Assembly: GCA_963848195.1 (NCBI GenBank)
Contig: CAWKCY010000005.1
Location: 538,014-602,013 of the forward strand
DNA length: 64,000 bases
Direction: 5' to 3'
Origin: CAVQBP01 sp963848195
GTDB lineage: Bacteria > Bacteroidota > Ignavibacteria > Ignavibacteriales > Ignavibacteriaceae
Both the position numbers and the translations under genes were made by a program. Below, piece after piece: positions 10,099 through 19,753 of the stretch. The notes beneath the pieces were generated by a model. It was given only the letters and a program-made list of their open reading frames with translations, did not search any database and was not told the DNA's origin. Numbering within the stretch: position 1 is the stretch's first letter; every line of letters starts with the position of its first letter.

Positions 10099-10465
10099 AT
10101 GAAATTGGCCTTCTGTTTATAAATAATTCACCGTCATTTTTATAAAAACGGGAACCAAGTGATACTTGTGGTATCAATTGAACAAACAGTAAATTAAACT
10201 TGATAAATTCCAAAACAGCTATGTAACTATCTAACAATTTTAATTGAACCATAATTTTTGATTATATTAAAATCTTAATGATAAAATATCAGATATTTTT
10301 TTCTAATTACTCAAGTTATGCAATATCCTATTGATGAAAGATGACATCTTTACTTTCTAAAAGTTAGGCTTTAGCCGGACTTACATTTTAATAATAAATT
10401 GAACATGATTAATCTTTTTAAAGATATCATCTTTATATCAGAGTAACTTCAGTTAATTATTTTTT

Positions 10466-12565
10466 TTAAGATTTTTCTTTACCGTCTTCTTTTAAGAGCT
10501 CTTTTCTGCTTAAAGAAAATTTTCCATTTTCTACTTTTAGCAGTTTAACGGTGACCTTATCTCCTTCTTTAAAATAATCAGTAACTTTATTTACTCTTTT
10601 ATTATCAATCTGAGAAATATGAAGCAAACCTTCTTTACCAGGTAGAATTTCGACAAAAGCTCCAAAATCCATAATTTTAGTTATGACACCGTCATAAATT
10701 TCGCCGACTTCAGGCGTAGAAGTCAGCTTTTTAATATATTCTTTACATTTAGTAGCATTTTCTTTATTTGGAGAAGCAATATTTATCTTACCATCATTGT
10801 CAATATTTATTTCCACACCAAATAGTCTTTGCATCCCTTGAATTGTTTTTCCACCGGGACCAATAACCGCACCAATTTGATCGGTTTCTATCTGCATAGT
10901 AATCAACCTAGGAGCCAAAGGAGAAATAGAATCTCTAGGTTGAGTAATAGCTTCGTTCATTATATTCAAAATATGATATCTTCCTTCTTTTGCCTGAAAT
11001 AAAGCTCTCTGCATAATTTCAAAAGAAATTCCTTGAATTTTAATATCCATTTGAAAAGCAGTGATACCCTCTTTAGTACCTGCAACCTTAAAATCCATAT
11101 CACCTAAATGATCTTCATTTCCAAGGATATCAGATAAAATAGCGAATTTTTCATCTTCTTTAATAAGTCCCATTGCAATTCCGGCAACAGGTTTTTTAAT
11201 TGGCACCCCGGCATCCATTAATGCTAAAGATCCCGCGCAAACCGTAGCCATAGAAGAAGAACCATTTGATTCGAGGATATCAGAAATGATTCTGACGGTA
11301 TAGGGAAACTGGTCTTCAGAGGGGAACATAATTTTTAATGCTCTTTCGGCAAGATTTCCATGTCCTATTTCTCTTCTGCCAACACCGGTCATTCTACCAA
11401 CTTCACCAACACTAAAAGGAGGAAAATTGTAATGGAGCATAAATTTTTTACTATATTCTTCTAATAATCCATCAACGGTCTGTTCATCATTTTTAGTTCC
11501 AAGAGTAATAGTTGTTAAACTTTGTGTTTCTCCTCTTGTAAATAAACTTGAACCGTGAGTTCTCGGAAGAATCCCCAGTTCTATAGAAATCGGACGAATC
11601 TGAGTAGTATTTCTACCATCGAGACGAATACCATCAGATAAAATTCTTTCCCTCATTAAGTCTTTTTCAAGATCATGAAGTATCTCTCCAATTATTTTTT
11701 CCTGATCGGGATATTTTTCAGACAAAGTATTTTTTACATTTTCAGCCAATTCTTTGTTTTTAGAACTTCGTTCTTCCTTTGAAAGAACCGAATACACGAT
11801 TTCTTTTAATTTATCTTTAGCTAATTGGTTGACATCATTTTTAAGAGATTGATCAATAGATTTTTCAGGAACATCTCTTTTCTGCTTATTTATTTCTTTT
11901 GCTAATTCAAGCTGAAGATTGACAAGCTTTTTGATTTCACCCTGTGCAAATTTTAATGCATCGAGCATCACATCTTCGCTTATTTCATTTGATTCTCCTT
12001 CCACCATCATAATTGAATCGGAAGTACCGGCTACTACTAATTCAAGATCACCTTCTTTAATCTGTTGATGTGTAGGATTTACGACAAACTGTCCATTTAT
12101 TCTACCAACCCTAACTTCAGCAACCGGACCATAAAAAGGGATATCAGAAATAGTTAAAGCAGCAGATGCACCGACTGCAGCAAGAACATCGGTATCGTTT
12201 TCACCATCATATGAAAAAACGAGAGCTACAATTTGAGTTTCATTATTGAATTCCTTTGGAAAAAGAGGTCTAATCGGTCTATCCACTAACCTTGCGCTTA
12301 AAATTTCCTTTTCGGTGGGGCGTCCTTCCCTTTTAATATAACCACCAGGAAATTTACCTGCAGCCGAAGTTTTTTCTCTGTATTCGACCTGTAAGGGGAA
12401 GTAATCCATATCTTCCTTTACCTGTTCGGCAGCCACTGCAGTAACAAGCACCATACTTTCACCATATTGAACCATTACAGCACCATTAGCTTGTTTGGCG
12501 TATCTCCCGGACTCTATGGAAAATTTCTTCCCGCCAAATTCTAATTCTTTTACTACTTTCATCAT
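10466..12565 (-). CDS. pnp: Polyribonucleotide nucleotidyltransferase (PNPase)
   Basis: A 699-residue protein with the complete PNPase layout: first RNase PH-like domain (about 10-145, including AGKFPGGYIKREGRP), a helical linker, a second catalytic RNase PH-like domain (about 310-545, including SLFTRGETQSLTT and the metal-binding LGDMDFKVAGT), then KH (IGAVIGPGGKTIQGMQ) and S1 (DGVITKIMDFGAFVEILPG) RNA-binding domains. It degrades RNA 3' to 5' phosphorolytically. The start lies 9 bases after the rpsO stop, the classic rpsO-pnp arrangement. In other bacteria PNPase regulates its own mRNA through its 5' leader; nothing here shows whether that applies. Confidence 0.97.
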   Translation of the reverse strand: MMKVVKELEFGGKKFSIESGRYAKQANGAVMVQYGESMVLVTAVAAEQVKEDMDYFPLQVEYREKTSAAGKFPGGYIKREGRPTEKEILSARLVDRPIRPLFPKEFNNETQIVALVFSYDGENDTDVLAAVGASAALTISDIPFYGPVAEVRVGRINGQFVVNPTHQQIKEGDLELVVAGTSDSIMMVEGESNEISEDVMLDALKFAQGEIKKLVNLQLELAKEINKQKRDVPEKSIDQSLKNDVNQLAKDKLKEIVYSVLSKEERSSKNKELAENVKNTLSEKYPDQEKIIGEILHDLEKDLMRERILSDGIRLDGRNTTQIRPISIELGILPRTHGSSLFTRGETQSLTTITLGTKNDEQTVDGLLEEYSKKFMLHYNFPPFSVGEVGRMTGVGRREIGHGNLAERALKIMFPSEDQFPYTVRIISDILESNGSSSMATVCAGSLALMDAGVPIKKPVAGIAMGLIKEDEKFAILSDILGNEDHLGDMDFKVAGTKEGITAFQMDIKIQGISFEIMQRALFQAKEGRYHILNIMNEAITQPRDSISPLAPRLITMQIETDQIGAVIGPGGKTIQGMQRLFGVEINIDNDGKINIASPNKENATKCKEYIKKLTSTPEVGEIYDGVITKIMDFGAFVEILPGKEGLLHISQIDNKRVNKVTDYFKEGDKVTVKLLKVENGKFSLSRKELLKEDGKEKS

Positions 12566-12574
12566 TAACCTTTA

Positions 12575-12838
12575 CTACTTTCTTATATTTAATTCTTTAA
12601 TAATTGTTCTGTATCTTTCTATATCTTTTTTCATCAAATAATTTAATAATCTTCTCCTCTTACCAACCATCGTCAATAAACCTCTCCTGGAATGATGATC
12701 TTTTTTATGAACATTGAAATGGCCCGTAAGATCATTTATTCTTTTCGTTAGAAGAGCTACCTGGACTTCTGCTTTCCCGGAATCTTTCTCATTGCTTCCA
12801 AAATTCTTAATTAACTCCTGTTTTTCTTCTTTAGTCAT
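12575..12838 (-). CDS. rpsO: 30S ribosomal protein S15
   Basis: An 87-residue protein of exactly the usual S15 size. Characteristic segments are SGKAEVQVALLTKRINDLT, HFNVHKKDHHSRRGLL and the C-terminal KRRRLLNYLMKKD. S15 binds 16S rRNA at the central-domain three-way junction and nucleates assembly of the small-subunit platform. It precedes pnp by 9 bases and follows ribF by about 80 bases, the standard order in this cluster. Confidence 0.98.
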   Translation of the reverse strand: MTKEEKQELIKNFGSNEKDSGKAEVQVALLTKRINDLTGHFNVHKKDHHSRRGLLTMVGKRRRLLNYLMKKDIERYRTIIKELNIRK

Positions 12839-12919
12839 TTTTATTTATCCTTATTTTATTATACGATATAACCCCAGAGCACCTTAAATACGCGGCGACC
12901 GGGATTAATTATTTTTTTA

Positions 12920-13855
12920 TCAAACTAATTTATTTAATATTTCCAATCCTAATTCTTTATCTTTATTCATTTGTTCAATTAAATCACTAGCGGAATTATA
13001 TTTAATTTCTCCTCTAATCATTTCAATAATATTTACCGTAACGAATTTTCCGTAAATATCTTTATCAAAATCATAAATAAAGACCTCAGGAATCACAACA
13101 CCGTCTTCATAAAAAGTCGGTCTTTTTCCAACGCTTAGTAGACCGGAAAATTTGTTGTTATCTACTATAAATTCTACGGCATATACACCCAATGCAGGAA
13201 GAAGCTTATGTTCATCCTCTAGCCGTATATTAGCCGTTGGAAAGCCAAGTTCTCTTCCTCTTTTATCACCTTTTACAACAGTACCGCTAAATCCGTAATG
13301 CCTACCCAGAAATTCAGCAGTTAATTTTACATTTCCATTAATTAAAGATTGACGAATTTCGGAACTACTGATTATTTTATCATTTAATTTAAATGCTCCG
13401 ACGCTAGAAACATCAAAGTTAAATTCTTTACCAAATCTCCGTAAAGTTGTTTCATCACCGCCGCGCCCTTTTCCAAAATGATGGTCATGCCCAATAATTA
13501 TCTCTTTAAGACCAATATATTTAATAACATAATTTTTAATAAAATCTTCAGCTGTAATTAGAGAAAAATCTTTAGTGAATTTAATTACCAGGAGATTTTG
13601 CATTCCTAAAGACTGCAGAAGGAATGATTTTTCACGTAAAGTCGTTAAAATTTTGACATCAGAATTTTTAGAAAGAACTCTCCTTGGATGAGGGTCGAAA
13701 GTAATTAAAAAACTTCTACCATCATTTCGTGACGTTTTTTCAATAGTTCTATTTACAATTTCTTTATGACCTAAATGAATACCATCAAAAGACCCGATAG
13801 TCAAAAAGGTATTTTCATTTCTTTCTATTTCAGAGAACTCATGGAATATTTTCAT
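12920..13855 (-). CDS. ribF: Bifunctional riboflavin kinase / FAD synthetase
   Basis: A 311-residue protein with an N-terminal FMN adenylyltransferase domain (GSFDGIHLGHKEIV nucleotidyltransferase motif, then TFDPHPRRVL and GHDHHFGKGRGGD) and a C-terminal riboflavin kinase domain (SGTVVKGDKRGRELGFPTAN, then LPALGVYAVEF). It makes FMN and FAD from riboflavin and ATP. The placement between truB and rpsO is conserved in many bacteria. Gaps of 86 bases to truB and 81 to rpsO leave room for minor internal promoters, but I see no clear one. Confidence 0.96.
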   Translation of the reverse strand: MKIFHEFSEIERNENTFLTIGSFDGIHLGHKEIVNRTIEKTSRNDGRSFLITFDPHPRRVLSKNSDVKILTTLREKSFLLQSLGMQNLLVIKFTKDFSLITAEDFIKNYVIKYIGLKEIIIGHDHHFGKGRGGDETTLRRFGKEFNFDVSSVGAFKLNDKIISSSEIRQSLINGNVKLTAEFLGRHYGFSGTVVKGDKRGRELGFPTANIRLEDEHKLLPALGVYAVEFIVDNNKFSGLLSVGKRPTFYEDGVVIPEVFIYDFDKDIYGKFVTVNIIEMIRGEIKYNSASDLIEQMNKDKELGLEILNKLV

Positions 13856-13941
13856 AAAGTACTTAATCTAAGACAATAAGCCTATTAATATATGGTTTTT
13901 TTGATTGAAAATGAAGCGGTTGAGCAAGTTCAAGATCGAGT

Positions 13942-14658
13942 TCAAGTTCGGGTAAATTCATTCTTTAATTTAATTTTATTTCTAAATTCATCTACAGATA
14001 AAGCATTTTCAATATTATAGCTGCCGATTTGAGTTCTTTTTAAAGAAGATAATACAGCACCGCAGCCTAAACATTTGCCAAAATCATCTGCAATTACTCT
14101 AATATAAGTACCTTTGGAACAGGAAATCTCAAAAAATATATCCGGCAGATTTATTTGTGTTATATTAAATTTTGAAACCAAAACTTTTCTTGAATCTCTT
14201 TCTACTTCTTTACCTTTTCTTGCAAATTTATACAAAGACTTCCCTTTATACTTTAGAGCAGAATACATAGGAGGGACTTGAGAAATTTCACCAACAAATT
14301 TTTCTTTTTCTTTTAGAATTAATTCTTCAGTAATACCGGTTAAAGGTTTTTCTACAATCACATCAGTTTCCAGATCCATAGAAGGAGTTGCTTTTCCAAG
14401 AGTAATTACGCCGGTATAAGTTTTATTCAAATTCTGAAACAGGGAGATTTCTTTAGTTTTTTTCCCGGTACATATGATCAAAAGACCGGTAGCCAGGGGG
14501 TCTAAAGTTCCCGCATGCCCAACTTTTTTAACTCCGACAGCATTTCTAATTTTATGAACGACATGGAAAGATGTCCACCCGAAAGGTTTATCTATTAGAA
14601 TAGTTTGGCCTAAATGGAAGTCAAAGTCAGAATAATCATGCGTTTCATTCGTTATCAT
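13942..14658 (-). CDS. truB: tRNA pseudouridine(55) synthase
   Basis: A 238-residue protein with the TruB catalytic motif VGHAGTLDPLATGLLII containing the nucleophilic Asp, the KTYTGVITLGKAT strand, the PPMYSALKYKGKSLY loop and the CSKGTYIRVIADDFG segment. It converts U55 in the T-loop of tRNAs to pseudouridine. It is shorter than the E. coli enzyme (about 314 residues), apparently lacking the full C-terminal PUA domain, which is common in this bacterial group. The ATG at 14658 overlaps the rbfA end by 14 bases, indicating translational coupling. Confidence 0.96.
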   Translation of the reverse strand: MITNETHDYSDFDFHLGQTILIDKPFGWTSFHVVHKIRNAVGVKKVGHAGTLDPLATGLLIICTGKKTKEISLFQNLNKTYTGVITLGKATPSMDLETDVIVEKPLTGITEELILKEKEKFVGEISQVPPMYSALKYKGKSLYKFARKGKEVERDSRKVLVSKFNITQINLPDIFFEISCSKGTYIRVIADDFGKCLGCGAVLSSLKRTQIGSYNIENALSVDEFRNKIKLKNEFTRT

Positions 14659-15007
14659 CTTCTTTGTGAATTTTTTTTATTAAACCTTCAATTTTTTCAA
14701 CATAATCAAGAGTATCATCAATAAAGAATTTCAATTCCGGAGTAAACTTAATTTTTATTCTTGAAGCAAGAAGAGATCTAATAAACCCGGTTTTCAATTT
14801 AATTTTTTCTAAAACCTCTTCTCTCTTTGATCTATCAAAGACGGAAATATAAATTTTAGCGATTTTCAAATCAGCGGTTACTTTAACATCAGTAATCGTA
14901 ACAAATCCTATTGCACGACTTGGCAGCTTATTTTGAAGTTCGTGAAGAAAAATAAGGCTAACTTCTTCTTTTATTAATTTTTCAACTCTTTCAGTTCTTC
15001 TAGACAT
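14645..15007 (-). CDS. rbfA: Ribosome-binding factor A
   Basis: A 120-residue protein of standard RbfA size: RRTERVEKLIKEEVSLIF at the N-terminus, then VTITDVKVTADLKIAKIYIS with the family's KH-like fold, and the terminal PELKFFIDDTLDYVEKIEG. It helps late 30S maturation and cold adaptation by binding near the 5' helix of 16S rRNA. It lies 17 bases after infB and overlaps truB, within the nusA-infB operon. Confidence 0.96.
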   Translation of the reverse strand: MSRRTERVEKLIKEEVSLIFLHELQNKLPSRAIGFVTITDVKVTADLKIAKIYISVFDRSKREEVLEKIKLKTGFIRSLLASRIKIKFTPELKFFIDDTLDYVEKIEGLIKKIHKEDDNE

Positions 15008-15024
15008 ATCTATTCAAATCTAAT

Positions 15025-17640
15025 TTAGGCTAACTTCTTTTTAGTTTCTACTATTTTATAAGCTTCAATAACATCACCAACTTTAATATCATTATAATTT
15101 GCAATGTTAAGACCGCATTCATAACCTGCGTCAACTTCTCTAACATCATCTTTAAACCTTTTAAGGGAAGCGATCTCTCCGGTATGAATTACAATACCCT
15201 CCCGAACTAATCTAACCTTACTATTTCGTGAGATCTTTCCTTCCTGAACGTAACATCCGGCTACAGTACCAATTTTGGGAACTTTGAAAGTTTCTCTTAT
15301 TTCTAGAGTGGCTGTAACTTCTTCCGAAATAAGAGGAGAGAGTAAACCTTCGAGTGCAGCTTTAACTTCGTTAATTGCATCGTAAATAACATTATAGAGT
15401 CTGATATCCACATTTTGAGCTTCGGCAAGTTTACGTGCATTAAGATGGGGTCTAACATGAAAACCAATAATAATAGCATCGGATGCATCCGCTAAAAGGA
15501 CGTCACTTTCAGAAATACCACCAACACCTTTATGGATAACCCGTACAACGACTTCTTCATTAGATAATTTCATTAATGAATCGGAAAGAGCTTCGACCGA
15601 TCCGTCAACATCACCTTTAACAATAAGAGGGAGTTCCTTAACTCCACCTATAATAATTTGTTTTCCAATTTCTTCAAGAGTTATATGATGGACTTGTTTC
15701 TGATCTTGTTCGCGTTTAAGCTGTTGACGTTTTATACCAATTTCTCTGGCTTGTCTTTCAGATTCTACAACAACAAAAGTATCGCCTGCTTGAGGCGCAC
15801 CTTCAAAACCTATAACCAGGACAGGAGTAGCGGGTGGAGCTTCATCAACCTTATTCCCGCGTTCATCAAACATAGCTCTAACTTTACCTTGATAAATTCC
15901 GGCTACAAAAGGATCTCCAATCTTTAAAGTTCCCTTTTGAACTAAGATAGTACCGGTAATACCTCTGCCTTTATCTAGTTCGGACTCAACAACAGTTCCG
16001 CGGGCATTTCTATTAGGATTAGCTTTTAAATCCAGTAATTCAGCTTCCAAGAGAATAACCTCAAGAAGATTATCAACATTCAATCCTGTTTTTGCAGAAA
16101 CTTCAACGCACTGATATTTACCACCCCAATCTTCTACAAGAATCTTCCTATCAGCGAGCTGCTGTTTAATCTTATCGGAATTAGCACCTGGCTTATCTAT
16201 TTTGTTGATAGCAATAACAATGGGCACATTTGCAGCTTGAGCATGATTTATAGCTTCAACTGTCTGCGGCATAACTGCATCATCAGCAGCAATAATCAGC
16301 ACTACAATATCGGTAAGCTGAGCGCCTCTGGCACGCATAGCGGTAAAAGCTTCATGGCCGGGAGTATCGAGAAAAGTTATCTGCTTTCCATTACCAACGT
16401 CAACTTTATAAGCTCCAATATGCTGAGTAATTCCGCCTGATTCACCTGCAACAACGTTAGTTCTTCTAATATAGTCGAGCAAAGATGTTTTGCCATGATC
16501 TACATGTCCCATAATAGTTACAATAGGCGGACGGAATTCTATTGTTTCCGGAGAATCTTCAAAATCTTCTAAGGCTTCTGCCGTATATTCTTCCTGGAAT
16601 TTAACATTGAAACCAAATTCATCTGCGACGAGAGTAATAGTATCAACATCAAGTCTTTGATTAATAGATACCATTAAACCAAGCTCAATAAATTTTTGAA
16701 TAACATCACTGACAGGAACGCCCATTAGATTAGCAAGTTCGCTGACAGCAATAAATTCATTTACGGCAATAGTTTTTAGTTCATGGCTTTTTTCTTCAAG
16801 TCTTCTTTCTTCTTCTGCCTCTCTCTCTCTTCTTTTCTTTTTTCTTGCGCTGGCTCTACCGGAGGCAACAGAATCATCGATGCTCAGAAGAGTTTTTTTG
16901 ATAGCAGCTTTAACTTCTTTTTCATCTATTTCAAATCTCTTAATCCTTTTTCTTTTTTTAGCCGGAGCCTGTTCTTCAGTCTGATCTGCAGGTTTTTTTC
17001 TAGGTTTTGGTTTTTTCCGTTTCTTTTTAGGTTTACCATCCTTATCCTGATCATTTTCAGAGAGAACGGTTTTCTTTTCCTTGTCTTTGGGTTCACCAAG
17101 ATCCATTTTCCCGACTACTTTAAGGCCTCTTTTCTTATCTTTCTCTATTTCGCTAGGTGCTTTAAACTCCGGTTCACTTGATTCCTTACTTTCTTCAACT
17201 TCTGCTTTCTCTGAAGACGGTTCTACCGGAGCGGCAATTTCTTTTTCAATTATTTCAGCCTGAGCACCTTCCTCAACAGCTTCAACTTTTTGGTCCTGTA
17301 CCTGTTCTTCAACAGGGACTTCCACAGCCTCTTCTTCTCTTAATTCTTCAATTTTTTCAGGTTCCGGTTGTTGAACCGCAACTTTTTCCTCTTCTTCTTT
17401 TACTTTATCTTCGTGTTTTTTGTTAAACTCGGCTATTTTTTTATAATGTTTTTCGGCTTTTTCAATATCTTTTTTAAAATGGGCATTGATATCCGTAATC
17501 ATTTCATCCGTCAGCATAGACATATGCGACTTTACATCATGCCCCTTCTTCTGTAGAAATTCCAAAAGATTTTCAGCAGCAAGATTATATTCCGACGCTA
17601 ATTTATAGACTCTCAATTTCTTTGATTTCGTCTCTGGCAT
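15025..17640 (-). CDS. infB: Translation initiation factor IF-2
   Basis: An 871-residue protein. The N-terminal IF2_N domain (KLRVYKLASEYNLAAENLLE) is followed by a long charged linker with Glu/Val-rich and Lys-rich blocks (about residues 60-285) and a second IF2_N-like region. The GTPase domain shows G1 GHVDHGKTSLLDYI, G3 DTPGHEAFTAMRARG and G4 NKIDKP. The C-terminal beta-barrels end in VGDVIEAYKIVE. IF-2 places initiator tRNA on the 30S subunit and promotes subunit joining. It lies 41 bases after nusA and 17 before rbfA. Confidence 0.98.
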   Translation of the reverse strand: MPETKSKKLRVYKLASEYNLAAENLLEFLQKKGHDVKSHMSMLTDEMITDINAHFKKDIEKAEKHYKKIAEFNKKHEDKVKEEEEKVAVQQPEPEKIEELREEEAVEVPVEEQVQDQKVEAVEEGAQAEIIEKEIAAPVEPSSEKAEVEESKESSEPEFKAPSEIEKDKKRGLKVVGKMDLGEPKDKEKKTVLSENDQDKDGKPKKKRKKPKPRKKPADQTEEQAPAKKRKRIKRFEIDEKEVKAAIKKTLLSIDDSVASGRASARKKKRREREAEEERRLEEKSHELKTIAVNEFIAVSELANLMGVPVSDVIQKFIELGLMVSINQRLDVDTITLVADEFGFNVKFQEEYTAEALEDFEDSPETIEFRPPIVTIMGHVDHGKTSLLDYIRRTNVVAGESGGITQHIGAYKVDVGNGKQITFLDTPGHEAFTAMRARGAQLTDIVVLIIAADDAVMPQTVEAINHAQAANVPIVIAINKIDKPGANSDKIKQQLADRKILVEDWGGKYQCVEVSAKTGLNVDNLLEVILLEAELLDLKANPNRNARGTVVESELDKGRGITGTILVQKGTLKIGDPFVAGIYQGKVRAMFDERGNKVDEAPPATPVLVIGFEGAPQAGDTFVVVESERQAREIGIKRQQLKREQDQKQVHHITLEEIGKQIIIGGVKELPLIVKGDVDGSVEALSDSLMKLSNEEVVVRVIHKGVGGISESDVLLADASDAIIIGFHVRPHLNARKLAEAQNVDIRLYNVIYDAINEVKAALEGLLSPLISEEVTATLEIRETFKVPKIGTVAGCYVQEGKISRNSKVRLVREGIVIHTGEIASLKRFKDDVREVDAGYECGLNIANYNDIKVGDVIEAYKIVETKKKLA

Positions 17641-17681
17641 TATAACTACCTATCCTATTATTAATTCGAATTTATTCGATT

Positions 17682-18929
17682 CTATTCTTCTTCTTCAAAC
17701 TGTGATTTAATTATTTCAATAATTTCATTAATTTTATCTTCATCCAGCGTTTCAATTTCTTTTAATTTTTCAGGGCCTGCGGTTAATACTTCTATAGCAG
17801 TATCATACCTGTTATTTATTAAAGTTTCATAAATTTCACTTCCAAGTTCTTCTTTAAGGTCGATTAACTCAATATCCTCATCATATTCTTCAAAAGGTTT
17901 TTCTTCCCTAAGAATTTCAATTTCATAACCGGTTAGTTTCATGGCGAGTCTAATATTGACGCCATTCCTTCCAACAATTAAAGAGACTTGATCGGAATCA
18001 GCTGTAACCACAGCTTTTCTATCAACTATATCCAATTCAATTTGTTTCAATTTAGCCGGAGCGAGGGATCTCTGGATAAAGATAATCGGGTCTTCAGAGT
18101 AATTGATAACATCGATATTTTCATTATTTAATTCTCTAACTATTGCATGAATCCTGACACCTTTCATTCCGACGCAAGCTCCGACAGCATCTATTCTGTT
18201 ATCCTGAGATTCTACGGCTACTTTAGCTCTTTCGCCGGGTTCTCTGGCAATGGCTTTAATGTCAATTATTCCATCATAAATTTCAGGAATTTCAATTTCA
18301 AACAATCTCCTCAAAAACATATTATCAGATCTTGAAATAATAATTTGCGGCGAACTTGTACCTTTCCTTACTTCTTTTACTATAGCTCTAACCGTATCAC
18401 CTTTTTTATATTTTTCATATGGAATTTGTTCATTTCTCGGAAGAAGGAGTTCATTTTTATTATGATTTACCAGTATATCATTTTTTCTTATTTGATATAT
18501 ATCTCCTACAACTATTTCTCCGAGCAGTTCCTGATATTCATTATAAATAATATCTTTTTCTATTTCTCTAATTTTCTGGTTAAGATTTTGTTTTGCCAGT
18601 ACAATCAATCTTCTTCCAAAGAAAGCGAGGTTTAATTTTTCGACATAATCTTCACCAACCTCAAGCTCTTCATCATTACCTTTTGAATTTACTTCTTCAA
18701 TACTAATCTGAGTATTAGGATCTTCAACTTTTTCAACAATTTCTCTTTCAAGAAAGATTTCAATATCTCCTTTATCCATATTAACAACAACATCATATTT
18801 GGCTTCTTCGCCGAATTTTTTTCTTACAAGCATTCCGAAAATATCTTCAATAATTCCGGCAAGCACATCCTTATCAATCCCTTTTTCCCTTACCATTTGG
18901 GCAAAAGATTCTACTATATCGAAATTCAT
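17682..18929 (-). CDS. nusA: Transcription termination/antitermination protein NusA
   Basis: A 415-residue protein: N-terminal RNA-polymerase-binding domain, S1 domain (GEIVVGDIYQIRKNDILVN), KH domains (EPGERAKVAVES, then GACVGMKGVRIHAIVREL, and VSLIVGRNGVNIRLAMKLTG) and a C-terminal helix-hairpin-helix-like region (EIYETLINNRYDTAIEVLTA). It modulates pausing and termination of RNA polymerase. It follows rimP by 16 bases. A terminator-like palindrome in the operon leader makes autoregulation an attractive hypothesis. Confidence 0.97.
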   Translation of the reverse strand: MNFDIVESFAQMVREKGIDKDVLAGIIEDIFGMLVRKKFGEEAKYDVVVNMDKGDIEIFLEREIVEKVEDPNTQISIEEVNSKGNDEELEVGEDYVEKLNLAFFGRRLIVLAKQNLNQKIREIEKDIIYNEYQELLGEIVVGDIYQIRKNDILVNHNKNELLLPRNEQIPYEKYKKGDTVRAIVKEVRKGTSSPQIIISRSDNMFLRRLFEIEIPEIYDGIIDIKAIAREPGERAKVAVESQDNRIDAVGACVGMKGVRIHAIVRELNNENIDVINYSEDPIIFIQRSLAPAKLKQIELDIVDRKAVVTADSDQVSLIVGRNGVNIRLAMKLTGYEIEILREEKPFEEYDEDIELIDLKEELGSEIYETLINNRYDTAIEVLTAGPEKLKEIETLDEDKINEIIEIIKSQFEEEE

Positions 18930-18945
18930 TTCTTTATTTCCTCCA

Positions 18946-19401
18946 TTAAGAAAAACTTGCTATTACTATAGCTTTTATTATATCGTTAAAGATAATTAAA
19001 ATTTGTTTATTATTTGACAAAAAAGTCAATTCATTGCCGGATACATCAATAAGCTTCCCGGTTAATTCTTTAATTTCCTTATTCTGGTTATAAGAGATAT
19101 CAAATTTGCGATTTATGTGTTTGGGATATTGTTTCAAAAAGATTAAAGGCCTATCAGTTCCGGGTGAAGAAACATCCAGCCTGTAGTTCGATTCAATAAT
19201 ATTTTGCTCTTCGATCACAGAATTCATATCGCGACTAACTTTAGCACAGTCTTCGGCAGATACGTTCTTTTCGCCATCAATAAATATTTCAATAACCCTA
19301 TTTTTGTCATTACCACGTAAGACCATATCGATAAGGAAAAAACCGTTTTTTTCGACTGTATCAGCGGCAATATCTCTAATATTTTTTTCAAAAAAATCCA
19401 T
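18946..19401 (-). CDS. rimP: Ribosome maturation factor RimP
   Basis: A 151-residue protein matching RimP/YlxS in size and in the segments GFFLIDMVLRGNDKNRVIEIFID, CAKVSRDMNSVIEE and SPGTDRPLIFLKQYPKHINR (the SPG..RPL signature). It assists 30S maturation. It is the first gene of the conserved rimP-nusA-infB cluster. The start at 19401 has no recognisable Shine-Dalgarno sequence; instead a perfect palindrome plus T-run ends just before the ATG. The upstream sequence also contains an ATGA microsatellite. Confidence 0.94.
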   Translation of the reverse strand: MDFFEKNIRDIAADTVEKNGFFLIDMVLRGNDKNRVIEIFIDGEKNVSAEDCAKVSRDMNSVIEEQNIIESNYRLDVSSPGTDRPLIFLKQYPKHINRKFDISYNQNKEIKELTGKLIDVSGNELTFLSNNKQILIIFNDIIKAIVIASFS

Positions 19402-19412
19402 ACAAACAAAAA

Positions 19413-19430
19413 TCGCCCATTAATGGGCGA
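19413..19430 (-). terminator. Perfect 18-bp palindrome with T-run in the rimP leader (possible attenuator)
   Basis: TCGCCCATTAATGGGCGA is a perfect palindrome. On the minus strand it is followed at once by TTTTTGTTTG and then the rimP ATG. A stem of seven pairs with a TTAA loop plus a U-tract has the form of an intrinsic terminator. No minus-strand gene lies upstream, so it would act in the leader of the nusA operon. A dyad operator is the alternative. Confidence 0.55.
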
Positions 19431-19491
19431 AAAGAGTAGGTAAATTTAATACAAAATATTTCAATTTGCAAGGGAATGAGGAAATGAATGG

Positions 19492-19559
19492 ATGAATGAA
19501 TGAATGAATGAATGAATGAATGAATGAATGAATGAATGAATGAATGAATGAATGAATGA
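19492..19559. repeat. ATGA tetranucleotide microsatellite, about 17 copies
   Basis: About 17 near-perfect tandem copies of ATGA, preceded by an imperfect start (AATGAATGG). It lies about 90 bases upstream of the rimP start, in the region expected to hold the operon promoter. Tetranucleotide tracts are prone to slippage, so length could vary between cells. Confidence 0.9.
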
Positions 19560-19618
19560 TTAATAGAAACCAATTGTTGTGCTGGCTGGTTCGAGCTTGT
19601 TGTTTTAATGCCTCTTTT

Positions 19619-19635
19619 GCGAAACGGAGTTTCGC
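19619..19635. repeat. 7-bp hairpin GCGAAAC-GGA-GTTTCGC
   Basis: A perfect 7-bp stem with a 3-base loop, followed by GTTACATGAC. It lies between the divergent rimP operon and the small membrane-protein gene. It resembles a dispersed REP-type palindrome; there is no T-run on either side, so it is unlikely to be a terminator. Confidence 0.5.
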
Positions 19636-19753
19636 GTTACATGACAGATATGTTGTGACACTTTACAATAATATATTTTTTAATATTATTTAACGTCACT
19701 TTTTAACCATTTATTTATACTTAGATGTTATCAAAATATCTAATAGATAAGAA

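Larger units (their letters stand above)
10018..10465. other. Intergenic region between pnp and the RNase E/G gene
   Basis: About 450 bases without a supportable gene. It contains two hairpins (annotated separately) near the RNase gene end; the remainder is AT-rich sequence in which I see no convincing reading frame. A 107-codon open stretch overlapping the RNase start lacks any family signature and runs through the hairpins, so I do not call it. Confidence 0.6.

Noticed and set aside
9929..10252. 107-residue minus-strand reading frame overlapping the RNase E/G start
   Set aside because: No motif, overlaps the RNase N-terminus in another frame and includes two hairpins.
16783..17556. Several plus-strand frames opposite infB
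   Set aside because: Their Phe/Leu-rich content mirrors the Lys/Glu-rich linker of IF-2 on the other strand.
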